Source: a virus | Virus record (IMG/VR): IMGVR_UViG_3300032288_005005 | Location: 1 to 21,874 of that record | DNA: 21,874 bases | Direction: 5' to 3' (one strand) | Shown here: in pieces, positions 7,012 to 12,786 of the stretch | Layout: every line of letters begins with the position of its first letter | Numbering within the stretch: position 1 is the stretch's first letter | Position numbers and translations under genes: made by a program | Notes under the pieces: model-generated | Seen by the model: the letters and a program-made list of their open reading frames with translations, nothing else | What the model was told of the DNA's origin: nothing | The model's database searches: none

Positions 7012-7971
7012 TTAAGCGGCCAGCAGCTCAAGGGCTCGATTCTTCAGGGCGGCACCAGTGCCAAACCATGCGGATTCGAGGCGCGTGCTCACGCTGCGGC
7101 CCCGCTCATGGTCCACAAGTTCGGTTACCGCGTTCAGCATCGCCCAGCGCGTACCCTTCACGCCGGGGATATCGGACCCGATAGCCTGCCCCTCGAATAG
7201 CGCCATGATTCGTTTGTAGCCCTTGGTTTCCGTTAGGGCCAGCTTGCCAGTGTGGTACGGCTGCAGCAGGGCCTGGACGAAACTGTCCGCCTCTTCGGCC
7301 TTCATGGGCACGCCGGCCAGCTTGCGGGATTCCACCAAAAAGCGCTCCCAGTGGTCCGCCACAATGCCCAGCTCTAGGCGCACTGCATCAGCGTCAAAGC
7401 GCTCAGAGTGCAGCACGCGGACGGAGCCGGTGTTGTCTCCGGCCAGTGCACGGGTGATGGTGTTATTGCACACCACGCGAATGCCGGTGAACTTCGCGAC
7501 CGTGGCCATGGTCCCGTCGTAACTAGTGCCCAGCAGCAAATAGGCGCGGACCATATCGCCGTCAACCACTGGGGCCTGAGGACCTACCCGCGCCAGCGCC
7601 CAAACCCGTTTACCGTCCGACAGTGCCCCGGCGGTTTCCAGCTCGAACCCGCCCAGCTCCGCCAGCTTGCCAAAGAATCCCATTACTTCCGAGGGCTGGA
7701 CCACGCGGTAGCCGTCCGACACCACGGCCAGCGGTGCGCCGGTATCCGAACGGTGCAGAACTTTCCTGTTCGGCCATGCCTGTAGTCCCGTTACTGCGGG
7801 GGTGTTATACAAAACCGGGGATTCCAGCACGGTGTAATCCAAACCGGCCTGTTCGGTCCACTCCTGAATTGTGGAGCCCGGCTGCAGGGCCTGCCCCAAA
7901 CCGTGCCACGGTACCGCACCAGCGTATGCCATGGCAGCGCGGCCGGTCGTCTCGTCGATCATGTGAGCCAT
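7012..7971 (-). CDS. DUF932 / TIGR03299 phage-plasmid protein
   Basis: A protein of 319 residues that I recognise as a DUF932 (phage/plasmid-like TIGR03299) protein by its N-terminal AVPWHGLGQAL, the motif DGYRVVQPSEVMGFF (about residues 88-102), SYDGTMATVAKFTGIRVVCNNTI (about 150-172) and the C-terminal region ending in STRLESAWFGTGAALKNRALELL. The family is widespread in phages and plasmids; its biochemical role is not settled as far as I know. Length is close to the usual. The frame extends 27 codons further upstream, but ATG at 7971 lies behind TGAAAGGATAGAGAAA, the local version of the shared ribosome site. It is a single-gene unit with its own promoter (P6), longer leader and downstream hairpin. 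Confidence 0.92.
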   Translation of the reverse strand: MAHMIDETTGRAAMAYAGAVPWHGLGQALQPGSTIQEWTEQAGLDYTVLESPVLYNTPAVTGLQAWPNRKVLHRSDTGAPLAVVSDGYRVVQPSEVMGFFGKLAELGGFELETAGALSDGKRVWALARVGPQAPVVDGDMVRAYLLLGTSYDGTMATVAKFTGIRVVCNNTITRALAGDNTGSVRVLHSERFDADAVRLELGIVADHWERFLVESRKLAGVPMKAEEADSFVQALLQPYHTGKLALTETKGYKRIMALFEGQAIGSDIPGVKGTRWAMLNAVTELVDHERGRSVSTRLESAWFGTGAALKNRALELLAA

Positions 7972-8001
7972 TTTCTCTATCCTTTCAGTGTTGAGGGTTT
8001 G

Positions 8002-8052
8002 CCGGATTGTGGTCCGGTCCGTGGATTTTAGTCCTAAATTGTCCACTGTCAA
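8002..8052 (-). promoter_or_regulatory. Promoter P6 with leader hairpin (for DUF932 gene)
   Basis: Minus strand: -35 TTGACA (8047-8052), 16-bp spacer, -10 TAAAAT (8025-8030). A leader stem CCGGA / TCCGG (8002-8017, 6-nt loop) follows, then TGAAAGGATAGAG. The -35 matches the sigma70 consensus and differs from the TTGCAC type of the other leftward promoters. Confidence 0.65.
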
Positions 8053-8060
8053 CAGTGCGG

Positions 8061-8129
8061 CTATTGTTGATCGAAACGGTCAACAATCCACCACAGCAGC
8101 AGGAACAGCAGCAGCACGACAAATATCAC
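8061..8129 (-). CDS. Candidate 22-residue membrane micropeptide
   Basis: GTG at 8129 opens a 22-codon frame, almost entirely hydrophobic for the first 16 residues (IFVVLLLFLLLWWIV), ending in the charged tail DRFDQQ. This is what a single-pass membrane peptide looks like. AAGGGGGG, which overlaps the stop codon of the preceding gene (8139-8381), sits at ribosome-site distance before the GTG, so coupling to that gene is likely. P6 of the DUF932 gene begins just after its stop. The evidence is hydrophobicity, the ribosome site and packing between two units; a chance frame is still possible at this length. Confidence 0.5.
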   Translation of the reverse strand: MIFVVLLLFLLLWWIVDRFDQQ

Positions 8130-8138
8130 GGGCCCCCC

Positions 8139-8381
8139 TTATCCGCGCAATGTCGGGAAAGCTTGCCGCAGCGCTTCGGCCAGCAGCTCGGCGTCTTCCT
8201 GCAGTCCACAGTCCGCAATGCACTCTACCCCTCCCTCCACGCAGTGCAGATATACGCACCACATGTGGATATTGGGATGCCCGGGCTCTACTCGCTCAAG
8301 TATCGGCGTGCCATCAGATAGGTGACCGTCGATGGTAATGGGGTCCACTTCTACGGCGTCGTATCCGGTTATATCTTTCAT
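8139..8381 (-). CDS. Small phage protein, unknown function
   Basis: A protein of 80 residues. It contains IHMWCVYLHCVEGGVECIADCGLQEDAELLAEALRQAF in its second half: four Cys in a mixed strand-helix pattern, with no classical CxxC pair. The first half is acidic (MKDITGYDAVEVDPITIDGHL). I do not recognise it. ATG (8381) overlaps the stop of the upstream Cys-rich gene as ATGA, so the two are co-translated from promoter P5. Confidence 0.83.
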   Translation of the reverse strand: MKDITGYDAVEVDPITIDGHLSDGTPILERVEPGHPNIHMWCVYLHCVEGGVECIADCGLQEDAELLAEALRQAFPTLRG

Positions 8382-9076
8382 GCGCCGATCTCCTCGCCAA
8401 TATCCCCGGCCACATGGTGGCGCAGCATCGAGCCTGGGGGCAGCGAACGAGCGAACGAGCGAACAGCTTCCGCGTCATTCGCTGCGCCGGTTTTGCGGGT
8501 CCCGTGCCACTGGATAGCCGTCGGGCCCCCGGCGGCATAACATCCGCCTTTACCCGTGCCCACCCTCTTCGCGCCGCTACCGTGCGCAACGAACACAATC
8601 ACATAATCGCGATCACCACGAGCGCACAGGGGGCTACCGTCTCCGCACTGCGAACACGTGAAGCTATCGGACAGCTCAGCAGGGCAACGAATAAACCGGA
8701 CACCCTGATACACCCACGGGAAAGCTTCCGCCGTGTCCACCGGAGCGGCCAGCACAGCAGGACGGCCCAGCTCTACCGTGCGCACAGCTTCGGCCATGCT
8801 GTCACATGATGCGTTAAAAACGGTTTTGCCCGGCTTCGGTGTCGGCAGCGCTTCCGCCGGAAAATGAGAGTAAGTCCACGCGGAACCATTACGCGGTACC
8901 GCGTCTTCCACGGCCTGCATATATTCCACGTCCACCACACTGGTGCCGGTCTCGCTCTTCGGATGCAGTGCGCACGAACGGGGGCATGTTCCGTAAGTTT
9001 CATGCACGCCACTGCGATAAGTCACAGCAATAGGTCCGGTCTTACGGTTACCGGATACAGGAACGGTTTTCAACAT
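8378..9076 (-). CDS. Cys-rich phage protein, DUF7227-like
   Basis: A protein of 232 residues. Motifs in order: VSGNRKTGPIAV (7-18), TCPRSCAL (30-37), FNASCDSM (87-94), CPAELSDSFTCSQC (131-144), CARGDRDYVIVFVAHGSG (151-168) and GGCYAAGGPTAIQWHG (177-192). The combination CPxxCxL with GCYAxxGPxxxxW is what I know from uncharacterised phage proteins grouped as DUF7227. The eight Cys (31, 35, 91, 131, 141, 144, 151, 179) could hold Zn or an Fe-S cluster; the chemistry is not known to me. ATG at 9076 follows AGAAAGGATAGAGACC, so the longer upstream frame is rejected. First gene of the P5 unit, followed by 8139-8381. Confidence 0.82.
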   Translation of the reverse strand: MLKTVPVSGNRKTGPIAVTYRSGVHETYGTCPRSCALHPKSETGTSVVDVEYMQAVEDAVPRNGSAWTYSHFPAEALPTPKPGKTVFNASCDSMAEAVRTVELGRPAVLAAPVDTAEAFPWVYQGVRFIRCPAELSDSFTCSQCGDGSPLCARGDRDYVIVFVAHGSGAKRVGTGKGGCYAAGGPTAIQWHGTRKTGAANDAEAVRSFARSLPPGSMLRHHVAGDIGEEIGA

Positions 9077-9095
9077 GGTCTCTATCCTTTCTGAG

Positions 9096-9147
9096 TGCCG
9101 CACAACCACGGCAGGGGAAATATAGCACAGTGCCGCTAGTCGTGCAA
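9096..9147 (-). promoter_or_regulatory. Promoter P5 with leader hairpin (for 9076 to 8139 unit)
   Basis: Minus strand: -35 TTGCAC (9142-9147), 17-bp spacer, -10 TATATT (9119-9124) preceded by TGC, and a weaker hairpin TGCCG / CGGCA with an 8-nt loop (9096-9113). AGAAAGGATAGAG follows. The -35 lies inside the last codons of the upstream nuclease gene. Confidence 0.72.
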
Positions 9148-9555
9148 TAGCCCCTCTGCTAAAATATCGGCCAGCTCTTGCCATGGCATGCCCTTACTGG
9201 GCCATGCGCGTACAGGCGCAAGCCGGAGCCCTTCCTCCGCAAGCGCGACCGCCTGCGAGCCCTCATAAAGCGCGATCTGAGCAGGGCGAGCGGTAGCAGC
9301 AGGGCGATACACAAGCACAAAGCAAGGGCGGCCACGCATGGCGTGCCGCGTCAGGAAGGCGATCTGGTGGGGGCGAAGCGCGACCTTCAAGCCGCGAGAA
9401 ACCACCTTCAGCTCGACAGCAGCAAAGCGCGAACCCGCCCCGACCAGCATGTCAGACACGCCGAGGTTCACGCGGTTTTCGATTCGCTCAGTGTCCACAC
9501 CGCAAGGCCGCAAGCCCTCGCGGACACGAGCAGCGAAGGCGGCCTCAGGCGTCAT
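9136..9555 (-). CDS. PD-(D/E)XK nuclease, VRR-NUC or resolvase type
   Basis: A protein of 139 residues with the core of the PD-(D/E)XK nuclease fold: RVNLGVSDMLV (Asp 35), FAAVELKVV (Glu 48, Lys 50), then LRPHQIAFLTRHAMRGRPCFVLVYR (Gln 64), the order of acid, ExK and following helix seen in VRR-NUC and RecB-like nucleases. Expected role: Mg-dependent cutting of branched or replicating DNA, for example junction resolution before packaging. ATG at 9555 overlaps the end of the small terminase gene by 11 bp. The frame is open further up, but that part only shadows the terminase gene. No clear ribosome site, so coupling is likely. Being co-transcribed with the small terminase fits a packaging role. 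Confidence 0.85.
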   Translation of the reverse strand: MTPEAAFAARVREGLRPCGVDTERIENRVNLGVSDMLVGAGSRFAAVELKVVSRGLKVALRPHQIAFLTRHAMRGRPCFVLVYRPAATARPAQIALYEGSQAVALAEEGLRLAPVRAWPSKGMPWQELADILAEGLLHD

Positions 9556-10216
9556 CGTCGGGAGGGCTATCGTTGTCCCGTTCAAAGATATCGGGCGGAG
9601 GTTCTGCCACCGGAGGGACAAAAGCCGGGTCGCGTTCTCGCTCGACACTTTCAATCACCGTACCCGTTTCTGCATCGATCAAGGCTGTCGGCGGAGGCCC
9701 ACCATACAAAGCTTTCAGCTCATCGAGCTTACGCTGCACTTCCTCTTTGCTCATGCTGTCAATAGTCCCGTGGCGGATTTCCTTCCGGTCCACGTAGATG
9801 GTGCCCAAGGCCTGACCGCGCCTGTATTCAGCCTGGACAGCAGCAGCATACGCCCCGGCTTCGAGGGCCTTGTCGCGAATGAGCTGCAGGTCCCGCATGT
9901 GCCGCTCATACGAGGTGTTGTACTTGCTGTTCAGCTCCGCCCGGTAAGCCTGAATCGCAGCGACCACGTGCGGGTTGATGGCCGGGTTGGTCAGCTTCCA
10001 CGCCATCACTGACGCACTGGTGGGTTTGTACCCCGCCCGGATAGCTGCCTCTTTCAGGGTCACCCGACCGTCGCCGCTCACCAGCTCGGTCACGAACTTC
10101 CATTCCTTCGCGCTCAGGACCTTCTGCTTCCGCAGGGGAGCGACTTCCCCGGCCATGCGTTTCTGTGCCTTGTCAGCAATGACAGGCGGCACGTTCCACA
10201 CATCGCGCTTGGTCAT
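9545..10216 (-). CDS. terS: Terminase small subunit
   Basis: A protein of 223 residues. LSAKEWKFVTELVSGDGRVTLKEAAIRAGYKPTSAS-type sequence (residues about 35-70) is the Terminase_2/XtmA pattern: a helix, then an HTH (VTLKEAAIRAGY). A central helical part (YNTSYERHMRDLQLIRDKALEAGAYAAAVQAEYRRGQALG) fits oligomerisation, and the C-terminal tail is Pro- and Asp-rich and disordered, likely the contact to the large subunit. The small subunit recognises the packaging site and starts cutting. ATG at 10216 is preceded by GGAGGG at ideal distance and overlaps the upstream TGA (ATGA); the in-frame GTG four codons up lies within that ribosome site and is rejected. Unusually, the large subunit gene is 5 kb away. 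Confidence 0.9.
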   Translation of the reverse strand: MTKRDVWNVPPVIADKAQKRMAGEVAPLRKQKVLSAKEWKFVTELVSGDGRVTLKEAAIRAGYKPTSASVMAWKLTNPAINPHVVAAIQAYRAELNSKYNTSYERHMRDLQLIRDKALEAGAYAAAVQAEYRRGQALGTIYVDRKEIRHGTIDSMSKEEVQRKLDELKALYGGPPPTALIDAETGTVIESVERERDPAFVPPVAEPPPDIFERDNDSPPDDDA

Positions 10217-10428
10217 GCAACCCTCCACAGACGCCAGCCCTCGGTCACCTTGCGCAACTGGAACTGCCAGCCCGGCTTGTGCACTCGCACAAAGCGGATG
10301 GCCGCCACACGGGCGCTGTTGCTTTGGCGCTTGTCCTTGAACAGGATGCTATCGCCCGGTTCCATGTCCCGGAACGGGTATCGCATCCGGTCCTGCGGCA
10401 TGACCACTCCAGACTCAATCGGAAACAC
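10213..10428 (-). CDS. Small basic phage protein, YPF-MExGDS family (DUF7303-like), copy 2
   Basis: A protein of 71 residues with the line RYPFRDMEPGDSILFKDK, then a basic helix (SNSARVAAIRFVRVH), a strand QFQLRKV and the end GWRLWRVA. This matches a family of small phage proteins (I believe DUF7303) of unknown function; the basic residues suggest nucleic-acid contact, but that is inference. It is a paralogue of the gene just upstream (10465-10704): both share YPF..ME.GDS, S-A-R and the identical last residues W-R-V-A. GTG at 10428 follows AGGAGATAGCC. It overlaps the small terminase by ATGA. A TACAATCGCG at about 10455-10464 resembles the -10 of other leaders but has no good -35. Confidence 0.82.
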   Translation of the reverse strand: MFPIESGVVMPQDRMRYPFRDMEPGDSILFKDKRQSNSARVAAIRFVRVHKPGWQFQLRKVTEGWRLWRVA

Positions 10429-10464
10429 GGCTATCTCCTGAAATTCAACTAACGCGATTGTACC

Positions 10465-10704
10465 TCAGGCAACCCTCCATACCCTCCATCCCTGTTCCTC
10501 CTGAGTCCACAACACCGCAAAGCGCCAAGTCAACCTGTGCCTTCGGCAAAACTGATACGCGGAGGATCGGGCGCTGTCCCGAGCGGTCTTTGTCTTGACC
10601 AGAAAGCTGTCGCCGACTTCCATGGAGGAAAACGGGTAGGTCGACCGAATGGTCTTCAGCTTCTCTGGAAGGGGAAGTCCCTTGTCTACCAGAATGGTGT
10701 ACAT
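10465..10704 (-). CDS. Small basic phage protein, YPF-MExGDS family (DUF7303-like), copy 1
   Basis: A protein of 79 residues: STYPFSSMEVGDSFLVKTKTARDSARSSAYQF, then CRRHRLTWRFAVLW and GWRVWRVA at the end. Same family as the next gene, so the pair arose by tandem duplication; sequence identity is limited to the motif positions, so the duplication is old. It is the first gene of the leftward unit that goes on to the small terminase and the nuclease. ATG at 10704 has no clear ribosome site (GCTCTTTCCAC before it), so translation may start from a nearly leaderless message or at another codon; TATACT at about 10733-10738 could be a -10 but has no -35 at normal spacing. Confidence 0.8.
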   Translation of the reverse strand: MYTILVDKGLPLPEKLKTIRSTYPFSSMEVGDSFLVKTKTARDSARSSAYQFCRRHRLTWRFAVLWTQEEQGWRVWRVA

Positions 10705-11126
10705 GTGGAAAGAGCGAAGCGTGGAAAGGCCCTAGTATAGGCCAGGGGCGTTTCCAAGGGGTGTCTATAGAGGTTTTTTCACTAAGAAGAGAAAATTTTT
10801 TTCAAAAAAGTGTCTCGCGGATCTCCCCTGAAAATCTTACACCTGTTGACTAGACGTAATTTGACGGATGCTCCTAAGTCCTTGATTTCATTGACTTCTT
10901 ACACCACTCGTCAAATTACGCCTAATCTCACAAAAAAAATTTCAAAAACACTTTTTCCTGCCAGAGGTCTATCTAGACTTACTTCTACCTTACAAAAACA
11001 CCCCCAACCAAGGGTTTACCCTTACCAAAACGCACGTTTTGCGCAACCACTGCACACTTGACCCTCGGTCCGCGAACAGTTATACTATGTGCACCCTTTG
11101 GGCAAACTTAGAGAAAGGATAGTGCA
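10705..11126. promoter_or_regulatory. Divergent control region, candidate origin or operator cluster
   Basis: This 422-bp gap between leftward and rightward arms has no believable gene; an 83-codon GTG frame (10810-11061) lacks a ribosome site. It is far more AT-rich than the rest of the window, with A/T tracts at about 10776-10810 and 10930-10958. Seen in it: a perfect 12-bp inverted repeat CGTAATTTGACG (10855-10866) / CGTCAAATTACG (10909-10920), a direct repeat TCTTACACC (10835-10843, 10897-10905), and three short dyads GTCTATCTAGAC (10967-10978), AAGGGTTTACCCTT (11010-11023) and AAAACGCACGTTTT (11027-11040). A clear rightward promoter follows. Such a layout fits repressor operators, an origin, or both. 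Confidence 0.7.
11058..11086 (+). promoter_or_regulatory. Promoter P7 for the rightward operon
   Basis: TTGACC (11058-11063), 17-bp spacer, TATACT (11081-11086): a near-consensus sigma70 promoter. Transcription would begin at about 11093. The leader carries AGAAAGGATAG (11112-11122), the same ribosome site as the leftward units, 5 bases before ATG at 11127. No strong hairpin lies in this leader, unlike P1 to P4. Confidence 0.85.
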
Positions 11127-11375
11127 ATGGGTATGACGAAGAAGCAGCGCGTCGAACAGGTAGAGGCGCTATTGGAATCCGCTCCTGAGCGCATGGAGGA
11201 GCTGGTGAACTTCTTGGGCGAGAAGTACGAGGTCCCGTTTGATGCGTTGGTGACGATGATGTTGACCACGTCGTTGTTGGCCAAGACAATGGGCATGCCA
11301 GTAGCTACGCTGGTAGAGGGCATCGAGAAGGCGTACGAAACTCTGGATGACGAAGATGCAAAGCTCCTCCAATAA
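11127..11375 (+). CDS. Small helical phage protein, unknown function
   Basis: A protein of 82 residues, almost wholly helical: a charged N-terminal helix (KKQRVEQVEALLESAPERMEELVNFLGEKY), then a Met-rich, more hydrophobic middle (FDALVTMMLTTSLLAKTMGMPVATL) and an acidic end. No known domain. The start is fixed by AGAAAGGATAG. It is the first gene after P7, so among the earliest and most strongly expressed genes of the rightward operon. Confidence 0.88.
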   Translation: MGMTKKQRVEQVEALLESAPERMEELVNFLGEKYEVPFDALVTMMLTTSLLAKTMGMPVATLVEGIEKAYETLDDEDAKLLQ

Positions 11376-11640
11376 CCGCATCCCTCCGGACGCGGGACTG
11401 TCGTCCCGTGTAGTTCCCTACAACACCGGCAAGGTCCTGATCGGCTGCCGGTATCAGCCCCCGGTCCGCGTTCCTCGGTACGTGGACGATGATCGGTTGC
11501 AGTCGGCTCTGTTGGGTGCTCCTGCGTCGATGGAGGACCGCGTAGCGCGGTTCTTTATCCGTGGGTTACCTTGGGTAGTCCTTGTGCTTGTTTTGGCCTC
11601 TATGGCCTTTCTGATGGGTTTTGGAGGCCGCCATGGTTGA
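11347..11640 (+). CDS. Small membrane-anchored phage protein
   Basis: A protein of 97 residues if it starts at 11347 (94 from the ATG at 11356); both starts lie within the end of the previous gene and neither has a strong ribosome site. The N-terminal part is polar (GKVLIGCRYQPPVRVPRYVDDDRLQSALLG); near the C terminus one membrane helix is obvious (LPWVVLVLVLASMAFLMGFGG). Topology is probably N-in with a short tail. Function unknown; it is not long enough or of the right shape for a classical two-helix holin. Confidence 0.8.
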   Translation: MTKMQSSSNNRIPPDAGLSSRVVPYNTGKVLIGCRYQPPVRVPRYVDDDRLQSALLGAPASMEDRVARFFIRGLPWVVLVLVLASMAFLMGFGGRHG

Positions 11641-11890
11641 TCATGCCAATGAGGGGTTGGTTCTGCGGTTGTATGACTGTGAGGACCTGGGGGTGGAGCT
11701 GCAGTGCTGGTTTGCGTATGAGCCGCCCAGTTATGGGGCCAGGGAAGCTGGGGTGCAGATGGAGCCTGACTATCCGGAGACGTGGTCCTTGGTGCACGTG
11801 TATTTGCCCAATTCCAACGTGGACATTTCTCCGGTTTTGTATCCCGGTCTGATTGGTGCGATTGAGGATCGTGCGGCGGGGGGTGAATGA
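11633..11890 (+). CDS. Small acidic phage protein, unknown function
   Basis: A protein of 85 residues. Central part ELQCWFAYEPPSYGAREAG followed by VQMEPDYPETWSLVHVYLPNSNVDISPVL and a short end IEDRAAGGE. The order (strand, Tyr-Pro-rich turn, paired strands, V-DISPVL) recalls a group of small phage proteins I cannot name. ATG at 11633 is chosen because GGAGG lies 5 bases before it; it overlaps the upstream gene by 8 bp. No membrane segment. Confidence 0.82.
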   Translation: MVDHANEGLVLRLYDCEDLGVELQCWFAYEPPSYGAREAGVQMEPDYPETWSLVHVYLPNSNVDISPVLYPGLIGAIEDRAAGGE

Positions 11891-11985
11891 TGGGCTGGTG
11901 GGACTGGATGGTAATTGCGTGGTATCTGGCCGTGTGGGTTGGGCTGTGGTACTTGATCTGGGCTATTACGAGGGGAAAGCGATGA
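11887..11985 (+). CDS. Trp-rich single-span membrane peptide
   Basis: A 32-residue peptide (31 if the second of the two tandem ATGs is used). It is almost entirely hydrophobic and holds six Trp (MGWWDWMVIAWYLAVWVGLW, then YLIWAITRGKR), ending in a positive cluster, so the C terminus should stay in the cytoplasm. It overlaps the preceding gene at its start and the following exported-protein gene at its stop (ATGA), and a run of Gs at 11879-11883 can act as ribosome site. Its exact packing between two genes supports it in spite of the size. Confidence 0.72.
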   Translation: MMGWWDWMVIAWYLAVWVGLWYLIWAITRGKR

Positions 11986-12314
11986 AGCGGCTTTTGGGGC
12001 TGGTGTTGGCGGCGATGACAACAGTGGCTGCGCATGCGGACACGGTGGCGACGTTGCGCAACAAGGCGGGCGGGGTGATTGTTTTAACGGACGTGACAAC
12101 GGATTCGTGTCGTGGGTTTGTGGGGGCGGCGTATTCCACGACTTCCAGCAACCGGACGATGTGGGGGTGCTGGTTCTCCGATGACCTGATGGTGCACATC
12201 AAGTGGTCGGATGGGGACAGCACGGCGTATTCGGTGGATGTTTTTGACATCAACGAGGCGGTGGCCAGGAGGCTGCGCAATCGGTTGAAGGGCCCGGAAG
12301 GGAGGACGCTGTGA
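11982..12314 (+). CDS. Exported phage protein with signal peptide
   Basis: A protein of 110 residues. MKRLLGLVLAAMTTVAAHA is a textbook signal peptide with the cleavage motif AHA before Asp 20. The mature part is small (about 91 residues) and mostly strands (GGVIVLTDVTTDS, MWGCWFSDDLMVHIKWSDGDSTAYS), with two Cys that could pair in the periplasm. Function unknown; exported phage early proteins often alter the cell surface or superinfection, which is only a guess here. The frame is open upstream, but ATG at 11982 starts the signal peptide, follows GAGGGGAAAGCG, and overlaps the stop of the Trp-rich peptide. Confidence 0.87.
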   Translation: MKRLLGLVLAAMTTVAAHADTVATLRNKAGGVIVLTDVTTDSCRGFVGAAYSTTSSNRTMWGCWFSDDLMVHIKWSDGDSTAYSVDVFDINEAVARRLRNRLKGPEGRTL

Positions 12315-12580
12315 CCCGCGACGACATCATCCGCATGGCGCGGGAAGCAGGAATGGAATGGCCTGTTTGGGGTGTGTCTGAAGGCGACATTACCCGCTTC
12401 GCCGCCCTTGTTGCCGAGCATGAGCGTGAGCACGGCATAAAACTACTCCTAGATGTGCTGATTGATGCTGCGGTGAAAGCAGAGCGTGAGGCGTGTGCAG
12501 ATATTGCGGAAAACTGGCGTTGCAACGGAGCGCCGCGAGTTGGGGTTGCCGCAGCCATCAGAGCAAGGGGGAAGGAATGA
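12311..12580 (+). CDS. EREACA...IRARG family cassette protein, copy 1
   Basis: A protein of 89 residues. The N-terminal half is specific to this copy (MTRDDIIRMAREAGMEWPVWGVSEGDITRFAALVAEHE). The C-terminal half carries the family signature VKAEREACADIAENW...AAAIRARGKE, shared with the genes at 12783, 13028 and 13300. This copy is the most divergent, with CADIAENW where the others have CAKVCD. GTG at 12311 overlaps the upstream TGA. Its 3' end contains the first copy of the 26-bp junction repeat, which also supplies the ribosome site (GAAGGA) of the next gene. Function unknown. I associate this signature with phages of Burkholderiales. Confidence 0.83.
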   Translation: MTRDDIIRMAREAGMEWPVWGVSEGDITRFAALVAEHEREHGIKLLLDVLIDAAVKAEREACADIAENWRCNGAPRVGVAAAIRARGKE

Positions 12581-12786
12581 CACTACGAGAAGCAGCACAG
12601 CAGGCGCTTGAGGCGCTGACGATACCGCCCGAGGGGCGCGACTTAAACCAGCAGGCGTTGGCTTGCTATCGCGCTGAAGCAATTCTCCGCGCCGCGCTTG
12701 CGAAGCCTGAGTGCAAACGACGCAATCCATGCGAAGCCGATGCAAGCGGCTACTGCGCTCGTTGCCATTCGGAGGCGTATCCATGA
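12577..12786 (+). CDS. Small phage protein with possible Cys/His metal site
   Basis: A protein of 69 residues. MTLREAAQQALEALTIPP is a helix common at the start of small phage proteins; CYRAEAILRAALAKP is a second helix; the end, CKRRNPCEADASGYCARCHSEAYP, has four Cys and a His spaced like a small zinc knuckle. The frame is open upstream, but ATG at 12577 is placed after the junction repeat (GGGGGAAGGA) and overlaps the previous stop. It interrupts the row of IRARG paralogues and has no junction repeat at its own 3' end, so it looks like an inserted unrelated gene. Confidence 0.82.
   Translation: MTLREAAQQALEALTIPPEGRDLNQQALACYRAEAILRAALAKPECKRRNPCEADASGYCARCHSEAYP

Noticed and set aside
8060-8068. 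AACAATAGC as a sixth copy of the common -10 for the DUF932 gene
   Set aside because: No -35 at 16-18 bp upstream, and the bases are the last codons of the micropeptide. TTGACA-16-TAAAAT just downstream is better.
8443-8464. Short tandem repeat of GCGAACGA
   Set aside because: It encodes the ordinary sequence VRSFARSL in a well-supported gene; under three units, likely simple slippage.
10726-10756. TATACT with TTGGAA as leftward promoter for 10465-10704
   Set aside because: The spacer would be only 12 bp. No other -35 fits, so I do not call a promoter there.
10810-11061. 83-codon rightward frame (GTG start) in the AT-rich divergent region
   Set aside because: No ribosome site, low-complexity Thr/Leu/Lys/Pro composition unlike the neighbours, and it runs through the inverted repeats and palindromes.
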